Source: Bigelowiella natans CCMP2755 (lineage: Eukaryota; Cercozoa; Chlorarachniophyceae). Taken from it: a stretch of DNA of 35,441 nt. Below the pieces are notes generated by a model. The model saw nothing but the letters and a program-made list of their open reading frames with translations, was not told the origin of the DNA and did no database searches. Below, in pieces: positions 15,618 to 22,730 of this stretch. Each line of letters starts with the position of its first letter. Position 1 is the stretch's first letter. Made by a program: the position numbers and the translations under genes. The stretch is taken from positions 1-35,441 of the forward strand of contig ADNK01002126.1 in the NCBI GenBank assembly GCA_000320545.1, read 5' to 3'.

Positions 15618-17573
15618 ATGATGGACAACAGCTTCTGGAGCTTGCTCGGACTGAGCGATTGCAACCGCGATGCTCCCACAGGAACAGAATGCAGAGTGGA
15701 TGAGCATGCAAACATTGCAGAGACAAATTCATTCACACTGTTGGCAGGATTTGTGCTCTTCTTCGTTTTTGCTCTGTGTGTCGTTGGGTTTGGATGTTTT
15801 TGCGGACGGAGCAAAAGGCCAAGAGCCTCTTCTGAGAAAGCTGACCATTCCAATCCTTCGACTAGAAAATCAGGAAACATTGATGCTGTCAAAAAACCTG
15901 TTGTCAAAAAACCTGTTGTCAAAAAACCTGTTGTCAAAATGCCAGCACCAACAAAGAGCAAGAAAGAAGAACTGAAGAGACTGCGAGACCAATGCGAAAA
16001 ACTCACTGTGGATGTGAGAAAACAAATGGAATCTGACATCAATGATGGATTTGCTGGGGACGAGAAAGAAGCAAGAAGAAAAGTCAACGAGATGCCCCAA
16101 ATCGCCACAAGAGTTTGGACAGCAAAAGCAATGCGGGGTGCGGTTCAGCCAAAATCAAAAGTGTTGAAGGACAAGTTCCAACAAAAGGTCAATCAAGGAC
16201 ACTTCACACAGAAAGACCTTGACAACAGTCTAAATGACATTCATCAAGGGAAAAATGTTGATGTCTCCACCAAAAAATGGATGACAGACTGCAGCGAATT
16301 GTGGCAGGAATGGCAGGAACACAAGCAATTGGAAATGGAATGCACGGAGTTAGATGGGTTCGTGGTGCCAGGATGGATGCACGAACATGCTCTTTGCACT
16401 TGCAAGGCATTTCAAATTGAAGACGAACACACAAAAGCACAGGAACGACAGAAGAAGAAAATCAAAGAGCTGAAACAAAAATCATCTGAGATGAAGGGGT
16501 GGACGAAACTCCCTGATGTGAACACTGAGAGGCAGCATTTGGGTGTGGCCGTTGGGGATGGCAAACTGTTTGCTGTTGGTGGGTGTGGCGGTGATTTTCT
16601 CAAATCTGGGGAGCATCTGGATTTGAAGAATGTGGATGCGGGGTGGACGAAAATCCCTGACATGAATGCTGAGAGGCTTGGTTTGGGTGTGGCTGTTGGA
16701 GATGGCAAACTGTTTGCTGTTGGTGGGAGGATTGATTGGAATGCTCTCAGAAATGGGGAGCATCTGGATTTGAAGAATGTGGATGCGGGGTGGAAGAAAC
16801 TCCCTGATGTGAACATGAAGAGGTGGGCTTTGGGTGTGGCCGTTGGGGATGGCAAACTGTTTGCTGTTGGTGGGTGGGATGAGGATGGAAATCATCTCAA
16901 ATCTGGGGAGCATCTGGATTTGAAGAAAATGGATGCGGGGTGGAAGAAACTGCCTGATGTGAACACCAAGAGGAGCCATTTGGGTGTGGCCGTTGGGGGT
17001 GGCAAACTGTTTGCTGTTGGTGGGAGTGGCAAATCTGGGGAGCATCTGGATTTGAAGAATGTGGGTGCGGGGTGGAAGAAAATCCCTGACATGAACACCA
17101 AGAGGGATGATTTGGGTGTGGCCGTTGCGGATGGCAAACTGTTTGCTGTTGGTGGGTGTGGTCTCAAATCTGGGGAGCATCTGGACTTGAAGAATGTGGG
17201 TGCGGGGTGGAAGAAAATCCCTGACATGAACACCAAGAGGAGTTGGTTGGGTGTGGCCGTTGGGGATGGCAAACTGTTTGCTGTTGGTGGGTGGGATGGC
17301 AATGATGTTCTCAAAAATGGGGAGCATCTTCGCATCGCCATGTGGACTGCTTCCGCACATGCATCGGGTCCAGTCTGGAGAAACCATGGTCATTCATGGC
17401 CATCTGCAACTTCGCTCATTGGACAAATGTGGACTTCCATCAGTTTGTCTCTCAGTTTGCGACAGAATTCAGGATTCAGTTCGGCTTTTGGTTCATCCAT
17501 TGCGAGGACGATTTCACCAAGTTCATGGTCAACATCATGGATTTCATCTGCTGTGCTACTTTCACTTGCTTGA
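15618..17573 (+). CDS. Single-pass membrane protein with six Kelch repeats
   Basis: 651 residues from the tandem ATG at 15618. A Cys-bearing N-terminal domain (1-38) is followed by a membrane helix (39-62, FTLLAGFVLFFVFALCVVGF), a basic stop-transfer, three exact KKPVV units (about 92-106), a charged helical region (120-290) and six Kelch blades (294-571), each with GW-K-(L/I)PD, GVAVGDGKLFAVGG and GEHLDL. Kelch propellers bind proteins; six blades could close a propeller. The blades are highly alike at DNA level, so they multiplied recently. Length varies between blades at the loop after AVGG. The last 80 residues leave the pattern and look out of frame, so a frameshift near 17,330 is possible. 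No tyrosine. A role in the virion membrane or in altering host ubiquitin or actin pathways is only inference. Confidence 0.8.
   Translation: MMDNSFWSLLGLSDCNRDAPTGTECRVDEHANIAETNSFTLLAGFVLFFVFALCVVGFGCFCGRSKRPRASSEKADHSNPSTRKSGNIDAVKKPVVKKPVVKKPVVKMPAPTKSKKEELKRLRDQCEKLTVDVRKQMESDINDGFAGDEKEARRKVNEMPQIATRVWTAKAMRGAVQPKSKVLKDKFQQKVNQGHFTQKDLDNSLNDIHQGKNVDVSTKKWMTDCSELWQEWQEHKQLEMECTELDGFVVPGWMHEHALCTCKAFQIEDEHTKAQERQKKKIKELKQKSSEMKGWTKLPDVNTERQHLGVAVGDGKLFAVGGCGGDFLKSGEHLDLKNVDAGWTKIPDMNAERLGLGVAVGDGKLFAVGGRIDWNALRNGEHLDLKNVDAGWKKLPDVNMKRWALGVAVGDGKLFAVGGWDEDGNHLKSGEHLDLKKMDAGWKKLPDVNTKRSHLGVAVGGGKLFAVGGSGKSGEHLDLKNVGAGWKKIPDMNTKRDDLGVAVADGKLFAVGGCGLKSGEHLDLKNVGAGWKKIPDMNTKRSWLGVAVGDGKLFAVGGWDGNDVLKNGEHLRIAMWTASAHASGPVWRNHGHSWPSATSLIGQMWTSISLSLSLRQNSGFSSAFGSSIARTISPSSWSTSWISSAVLLSLA
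15888..15937. repeat. 15-bp tandem repeat encoding KKPVV units
   Basis: About three copies of a 15-base unit (CAAAAAACCTGTTGT phase) encode repeated Lys-Lys-Pro-Val-Val just after the membrane helix of the Kelch protein. Confidence 0.85.
16497..17330. repeat. Six Kelch-coding tandem repeats, about 132-150 bp each
   Basis: Units share long near-identical stretches, such as GATGGCAAACTGTTTGCTG and GGGGAGCATCTGGATTTGAA. Variation is concentrated in the loop after the AVGG codons. Repeat identity at synonymous sites suggests recent expansion or gene conversion. Confidence 0.9.
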
Positions 17574-17617
17574 TCAATGTCACTCACATTGATCTCACAG
17601 TGAGACAATTCTTCAAA
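17390..17617 (-). pseudogene. Acidic antisense frame at the end of the Kelch gene
   Basis: A minus-strand frame of about 75 codons reads as a plausible acidic protein (SDIDQASESSTADEIHDVDH, then ELNPEFCRKLRDKLMEVHIC) and ends in TGA, but it has no ATG near its start; the first in-frame ATG leaves only about 36 residues. It overlaps the Kelch frame exactly where that frame stops looking like Kelch. It may be the remnant of a gene invaded or overrun by the Kelch gene, or chance. Confidence 0.25.
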
Positions 17618-17620
17618 TGA

Positions 17621-17972
17621 AAATCACAGTTGGATGTTTTGCAAAACAGGAATCCTTTTGCTAACAGCACACATTGTTGAGTGTGTGTGTTGCAGCAGTC
17701 GCATGTGCATCAGCACATTGCTTCAGTGTGCACTAGGCACAGCAGTCGCACATGCATTGGCACGACATGTCGCTTCGCAATGGCAGTGCATCAGCACGGC
17801 ATGTCGCTTCGTGACAGCAGTCGCATGTGAGCAGTCGCACAAATGAACATCACACAAATTTGACACGACATTCATTCATTTTGCAAAAACTTGTGGTGAA
17901 ATGTGTCCTTGTAGGTGCACCATTTGAATGTTAATTGTTTGTTTCATGGGTAGGAACACATGTTTGCATGTT
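17621..17972. other. Non-coding repeat-rich spacer
   Basis: No gene is seen. 17,690-17,840 is built from GCAGTCGCATGTG, CATCAGCACGGCATGTCGCTTCG and similar units that recur in the 18,740-19,010 repeats. TpA remains very scarce (4 in 17,641-17,940), showing that the bias is not confined to coding sequence. Confidence 0.6.
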
Positions 17973-18467
17973 CTACTTTGTTGTTGGTGTGTGTTTTTGT
18001 CTTGTCTTCAAACATTTCTTGGTTCTTTGATGTCTTCGCAAATGCTTTTTGGTCACAGCACAATCACAGAACTCACAATCTACCTTTTGTTTCATTTCTT
18101 TTAACATTTTTTCTTTGTTTGCTTCTCCACATTTTTTGTTGCATTGTTTCATTTTTTCTTTGTTCGCTTCTCTGCATTCTTTCTTTTGTTGATTTGTTTT
18201 TTCTTTGTTTGCTTCTCTGCAGTTTTTGCTGCATTGTTTCATTTTTTCTCTGTTCTTCATTCTGTGCATTTTGGTCGCTATTCTCATTTCTTCTTTTGAC
18301 AATTTGTGTGACTTTCTTCTGTCATTTTTGATTTTTCCCTCCAAAGCACAACCTTTTTCCACACTGACATGCTCCTCTTTCAAACCATTTCTCATTTTAG
18401 CGACATCAAGTTGCATCATTTTCATGTTTTTTCTCATTTTTAATGATTCATTTTTCAACTCTTCCAT
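17973..18467 (-). CDS. Cys/Lys repeat protein with C-terminal C2H2-like finger
   Basis: 164 residues from the ATG at 18465-18467 to TAG. The middle contains repeated units CREANKEKTNQQKKE, CREANKEKMKQCNKKC and GEANKEKMLKEMKQK; the C-terminus VDCEFCDCAVTKKHLRRHQR plus TKKC forms a C-x2-C...H-type finger. I recall many proteins of algal giant viruses and PLVs with YREANKEKI-type repeats followed by a finger of the form CECG...T..HL.RH..TKKH; this is clearly of that class. The striking point is Cys where those have Tyr and Met where they have Ile, as expected from TpA to TpG changes. Function is unknown, possibly nucleic-acid binding. It ends in TAG, a rare TpA-containing stop for this block. 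Confidence 0.7.
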   Translation of the reverse strand: MEELKNESLKMRKNMKMMQLDVAKMRNGLKEEHVSVEKGCALEGKIKNDRRKSHKLSKEEMRIATKMHRMKNREKMKQCSKNCREANKEKTNQQKKECREANKEKMKQCNKKCGEANKEKMLKEMKQKVDCEFCDCAVTKKHLRRHQRTKKCLKTRQKHTPTTK

Positions 18468-19806
18468 TCAATGTCACAACATTCAATTCTTTGCATCGTT
18501 TTCCTCTTCATTTTCAATTTCAACCCCACACAAATTGGTGCTTTTTTTTGCCTCCTTCATTTCACAATCAATGAGGGCTTCTGGGGCTTTTCAAAAACCA
18601 AACTTTTTGACACACACATTGAAGTGCTTGCATGCTTCATGCATGTAACCCCCGCCCCCTGAAAACATGCCCAGATGAAACACAAGTGCAACAATGCAAC
18701 GTGACACAGCATGATGATGCGAAAGCATGATGCAGTCGCATGACAGAGTCGCATGTCGCTTCGCACCGCACAGCACATGGGACACAGCACGGCACGGCAC
18801 ACAATCAAGGGGGGGATGTGGGGCATTGCAAAAACCAAACTTTTTGCAACACATGCACATGTGCATGTGTCAAAATGCTTGCATGCTTTGCACATGCTGC
18901 CCCCGCCCTCAAAAAATGCCCCCTGGGAAACACAAGCATGACAATGCAATGTGACACAGCACAATGACACGAAAGCACAATGCAGTCGCATGACAGAGTC
19001 GCATCGCTTTGCGAGGTGTGCCTTGCACACCACACCGCTGTCAGCGGTCATGATGATCATCATCATCATTGCTTGCACATCACACACGCTGACCCAGGAA
19101 AAGCCATGTGAACACGTTGAAAAATGAGCCCAATGCAAAGCCACGTGGCCTGCATTAGGAGCGACATTGGATGGAAGCACGCTGACAATTTCTTGACTGC
19201 ACTGAGTGACGCAGCGACGCGCGATTGATGCCAAACCATTGAACATTGCGCCAAGAAAATGCAGCGTCATTTGAAAGCTGTGCTACGCAGCGCTGCGCTG
19301 CAATGTGGCACATGCTTGCCATGGGCATGAAGTGTGAAAGAAAATGAGCGTGATGAACAGTGCAACGTTTTGCGCAAACCCAACATTTTTCAGCCCATTT
19401 GGCAGAGAAATGTCAATTCGAACTCCCGTTGCAGGCCGCAAACCCAACACTTTTCAGTCTGCTGTGTCCATCATCACAGACACAGCAACATCACACGTGG
19501 TGCATGTGTGGCATCACATGACTCATGATGGACACAGTGATGTCATCACGTGCAGCACATGTGTGCGCATCACGTGTCCATGACAACAACACGTGTGGCA
19601 TCGTGTGTCTGCAATTGCCAATGCAAACGATGGAGCTAAGCGATGGCGTTCGAATTGCATTGTGTTGGAATCCAAACTTGTTCATTTGCATCACGGATGA
19701 ACAGAGCAGTGGATGTGCCCATGAAATGTGTGCTGTCATTTGTCCCAGAACGACAACTCTCAAATGCATGCAGCTGCATTGTGCAACTACGACATGCAAA
19801 TTCCCC
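18468..19806. other. Repeat-rich spacer without convincing genes
   Basis: Contains the 235-bp duplication (separate entry), runs of CAGTCGCATGACAGAGTCGCAT, and at 19,490-19,600 a crowd of CACGTG/CATGTG palindromes. Open frames on both strands (for example 18557-19270 minus and 19344-19583 plus) have Cys/His-rich repetitive translations and look like products of missing TAA and TAG, not genes. The plus frame around 19,350-19,480 (ANPTFFSPFGREM) could be a relic of something. Confidence 0.5.
18565..19020. repeat. Two diverged direct repeats of about 235 bp
   Basis: Copy 1 begins near 18,565 and copy 2 near 18,802. Both share CAAAAACCAAACTTTTTG (18,592 and 18,829), then CTTGCATGCTT, CCCCCGCCC, GTGACACAGCA and CAGTCGCATGACAGAGTCGC in the same order. 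Copy 1 carries the exact inverse of the left-border 18-mer at 18,763-18,780. This is probably border repeat structure of the TpA-poor element. Confidence 0.75.
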
Positions 19807-20268
19807 TCATTCTGATGCGATCTGCACACGTGTGCATGTGTGCACATGCATGTGCACATGTGAGACGGATGCAATGAATTGATCATGAATCTTTTCAATG
19901 GACATCCCAATGCAGCCATGCAAAGCAGCGGCTACAGCGCTCATTGTGTTGTGTCCATTTGTCTCTTCCATCATGTGTTTCATGCATTTGAAAGCATCTG
20001 TGTCCGGTCGTCGATGTCTTGCAGTGCGCGCAGCAGTTCTTGCCTCTTTTTCTGAATCTGTCAGTAACTTTGTCTCATCGTTTCGATTCATGATAGCGTT
20101 CAATTGATTGCGAAATCTGAGCTGTTGATGTTCGTATTCCTCGCATTGAAGGAGATGATCCATGTCTTTCACAAACCCACATGCATTACATGTGGCATCT
20201 GCTTCTTCACATTGTCCTCTGGATAACATAAATTTACCATTTAACAAATCCTGTATGGAAAGCTGCAT
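19807..20268 (-). pseudogene. Possible reverse-transcriptase C-terminal zinc-binding fragment
   Basis: A 153-codon minus frame opens with MQLSIQDLLNGKF and contains CNACGFVKDMDHLLQCEEY, which fits the C-x2-C...H-x4-C pattern at the C-terminus of many non-LTR retrotransposon reverse transcriptases. A helical Arg/Ala-rich segment and SIEKIHDQFIASVSHV follow. No polymerase domain precedes it: upstream (to the right) the DNA switches to TpA-rich sequence coding another frame. It is therefore at most a fragment whose 5' part was replaced at the right junction. The last 15 codons fall in CACATG palindromes. Alternative: an unrelated zinc-binding protein. Confidence 0.4.
19839..19858. repeat. 20-bp perfect palindrome
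   Basis: TGTGCACATGCATGTGCACA is fully self-complementary and is preceded by CACACGTGTG, itself a palindrome. It lies at the 3' end of the zinc-binding fragment. Confidence 0.9.
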
Positions 20269-20800
20269 CTGAAGGTATGCTATCGAGCAATTCTGCTGGT
20301 AACTTTTTTTCTCCTAGAATTAAATCTGTGAAAGTAAAATTCTTGTTGAATTTCACGTATTTATAGCTGTCATTGATAATTATCCTAGCGTATGGTTTTT
20401 TCCATTTTGTGACCAATCTTAATATAATTTTAGTTCCGGTATCACATCCACTCCCCACAGTTAGTGAAAGTGTATCACTTGGACTTAACGTTTTACCACA
20501 AGCTTGTAAAAGTATATGAAAATGTTTCAATTTTTGTTTTTCATAACGCATTCTATCTATGAAAGTTGACACTTTATTATCTTCTGGACTAACATTATGA
20601 AATTCAAAATGATCATGAACCCCTGTAATGATTATTGTTTTTTTCCCACTTTTCAGTTTGGGTTCCTTGTTTTTGACTTCCCCCGTTCGCTCTTCAGGGG
20701 TGGGTTTCTTCGCTAATCCAATTTCACTGGTTTCACTTCCTCCGGAGGCTTCTGTCGCCACCATATTTTCCGGTTTATCTCCTACCTCCTTGTTTTCCAT
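20234..20800 (-). CDS. Unknown 188-residue protein, AT-rich, right of the TpA-poor block
   Basis: Frame from the ATG at 20798-20800 to TAA. The first 55 residues are polar and probably disordered (KPTPEERTGEVKNKEPKLKS). Residues 55-188 look like a compact alpha/beta domain with strands KKTIIITGVHDHFEF, TKIILRLVTKW and KPYARIIINDSY and a Lys/Phe-rich NKNFTFTDLI segment. It has four tyrosines and normal TpA usage, unlike the neighbour it overlaps by 35 bases at 20,234-20,268. It may be a viral gene matching the left AT-rich block or a host or retroelement gene; I do not recognise it. Confidence 0.6.
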   Translation of the reverse strand: MENKEVGDKPENMVATEASGGSETSEIGLAKKPTPEERTGEVKNKEPKLKSGKKTIIITGVHDHFEFHNVSPEDNKVSTFIDRMRYEKQKLKHFHILLQACGKTLSPSDTLSLTVGSGCDTGTKIILRLVTKWKKPYARIIINDSYKYVKFNKNFTFTDLILGEKKLPAELLDSIPSDAAFHTGFVKW

Positions 20801-20920
20801 GATGGTGGTTTGGTTAGAGGAGGATTTGAGTAATGAACGTTCCTGAAAACCTGGTGTATGCTTATTACGAGCTGTAGCTTGGTTTTTTATTAAATTCGTG
20901 CCTTTTCTTTACAGTTTCAC

Positions 20921-22085
20921 ATCCGCTGGCAAGATTCAGACGGTTGTTTTCGCTTGGAAACTTCGATTTTATGGATGGATTGCAGATGGTACAGGGTAAT
21001 TAGACTTGTTTCTTAATATGAGACATAAGTATTATGTTGTCGCACTTCGGGTACCATGTAATAAAATATGCTCGAGAGATTTTCACACTTCTCGTGTCAT
21101 GGTTTTGGTTGTTATCCTTCCTCGATCTACGAGCTCGTAGCATTAGGCTTACTTAACTCTCACTTGCCTAGCCTAAACTCCAGCGGAATAATTGTAATTG
21201 TATGGTTTTTAGGGATCTAGTTCCGAAAGGACAAGTTTTGTCACTCCCCAGAAGAGGATGAATCGAAGACAAGCTGGTTTGAGTCAGCAAATCATCCCTG
21301 AAGGTATTGATGCCAACGTTACTCCCTGAAATTTTCTGACACACTCCTCTTTAGAAGAAAACTATGAGGCTACGACCAAGGCTGAACAGGAGAATTCTCA
21401 CATAAACATGCTGGTAGTTTTGCTTTTATTTGAAATGAAAAGGATTATCATATGAACATATCCCACCACTACTTAGACTGAAGCCGTCCAGCATCTGGAA
21501 AATGAGAATACTTTAATTGAAAAAGTTGTTGGCCGTGAATTGATTGACTTGGTAAAGCACAGCGACCATGATACAGAGCATCTTTTTGAGTTTATGCATC
21601 AGGTTTGTACAGAAAAAACAACTAGGGGAAGCAAAGGCCGAGCATGAGCGTCTGGTAATAATAGTAATTTATTATTCTTTTTATATTTGATTCATCTACG
21701 TTGCGATCATTTGTTGTAAAATATGTTCTTGTTGATTTTACCTTATATTCAGGTGAAGGCAAACAACAAGAGGATCTCAATCGCCAGCGAAAATGAAGAT
21801 TTGAGGTTTGGCTTGTCGAATTCATGTTTTCCATCCTCCATTATTCCACCAGCATTTGTAATGAAGCTTCTAATAATGCACCCTATGTTTTCTTTCACAC
21901 ATTTTTCTACGATTCAAAAATATCAGCACCGCAGAAGATGTGAACGCCAACGGAAAGTACAGAAGAAGAAGGTTGAGAAAGAAGGCAAGAGGCCGACGAA
22001 ATGGGGGAGGAACGTGCGAGATGTGCATAATAGCCTAAAATATGGAATCACAGCAATCAGTACAACGAATAAACGATTTAGATAA
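20921..22085 (+). CDS. Host-type split gene for a basic coiled-coil protein (exons approximate)
   Basis: A series of short exons bounded by AG and GT reads as one coiled coil: after TTTACAG at 20,914-20,920; EENYEATTKAEQENSHINML (about 21,350-21,410); TEAVQHLENENTLIEKVVGR (about 21,480-21,555); KKQLGEAKAEHERL (about 21,615-21,655); VKANNKRISIASENEDL (after TATTCAG near 21,752); and a Lys/Arg-rich final exon QHRRRCERQRKVQKKK to RFR and a TAA at 22083-22085. Exon edges are read by eye and the 5' end is not fixed. No family is recognised. TpA content and splicing mark it as host. Confidence 0.5.
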
Positions 22086-22730
22086 TTAAATTTGAAGAAG
22101 GTAAATGCATATCATAGCACGCGGTAATTTAGCGTGCGTGTACAAATTAAATGAACCAGTTATATCAATCATATCGTATGCGGCAACTAATATGTTACTA
22201 TATAGCCTAAAGGGCTATAGAGCGTACCGGGTCAATAGAGCATATGTTGGAAAGAACATGTGTACTAAACTACATATGTTCGTACGTGCGTACGCTACAT
22301 AGCCTAAAGGGCTATAGATTACATGAAATCGTATCGCGCCTTGAGGTTTATATTGAAAAGCGGATATGCATGTATTGGCTATCCAACCTGATCTTCACCT
22401 ACGAGCATGTCTTTATTTCCTACATATTATTGGTCGATTGCTCGTCAGCTTGTGCCACGAGGCCGTCAGCCAGGCGGTGCTGCGCGTACAGCATGTGAGA
22501 CGGATGATGTAATGAAGTGATTAAATCTTTTCAATTCTAGAGCCTACACATATATCTGTGATTAATCTTTGACGAAAGGCTAACTTTTGAAAAGCATGCA
22601 CTTGCTACACATCTGAAATTGCAGAAGAAGAGAAGGTTTTTATTAAGATTATGTTGTTCGAATTCCCACATGAGAATGGACACGTAACATCATGTGCACA
22701 TCACATGTGCTTAATCCCGGGCATTGTGAT
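22086..22730. other. Intergenic region with repeated hairpin and a diverged copy of 19.86-kb sequence
   Basis: No gene is seen. TAGCCTAAAGGGCTATAG occurs at 22,203-22,220 and 22,300-22,317; each can fold (ATAGCC/GGCTAT around TAAAG). Around 22,493-22,540 the sequence CATGTGAGACGGATG...ATCTTTTCAAT is a diverged copy of 19,856-19,897. Confidence 0.6.

Larger units (their letters stand above)
2665..20230. mobile_element. TpA-depleted, virus-like element (about 17.5 kb)
   Basis: Across this block TpA is nearly absent: 3 in 8,221-8,820, 3 in 6,961-7,260, 4 in the non-coding 17,641-17,940 and 6 in the non-coding 5,461-5,760. CpA and TpG are plentiful. Thirteen best frames (about 4,340 residues) hold only 5 tyrosines. 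Gene content (SF3 helicase, viral nucleotidyltransferase, fibre cluster, Kelch membrane protein, repeat plus zinc-finger protein) and lack of introns indicate viral ancestry. Both edges change sharply to TpA-rich DNA. No capsid, polymerase or packaging gene is recognisable inside, so it may be a partial genome, a satellite-like element or too diverged to read. Confidence 0.7.

Noticed and set aside
15407-16108. 233-codon minus frame opposite the Kelch protein's N-terminus
   Set aside because: The plus frame has a clean membrane helix and repeats; the minus frame is Ser/Leu/Phe-rich shadow sequence.
16497-17330. CRISPR-like array
   Set aside because: Regular repeats encode Kelch blades in frame and lack short uniform direct repeats with unique spacers; the context is eukaryotic.
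16482-17393. 303-codon antisense frame opposite the Kelch repeats
   Set aside because: It mirrors the repeat exactly and has no independent protein features; the plus frame gives textbook Kelch blades. The lack of stops follows from TpA scarcity.
18557-19270. 237-codon Cys/His-rich minus frame
   Set aside because: It spans the 235-bp duplication and low-complexity DNA; no domain, and several frames are equally open because TAA and TAG are missing.
2665-20230. Genetic-code change (TAA/TAG reassigned) as the reason for TGA-only stops
   Set aside because: TAA and TAG are not used as sense codons in the frames; they are simply absent together with all other TpA-containing words.
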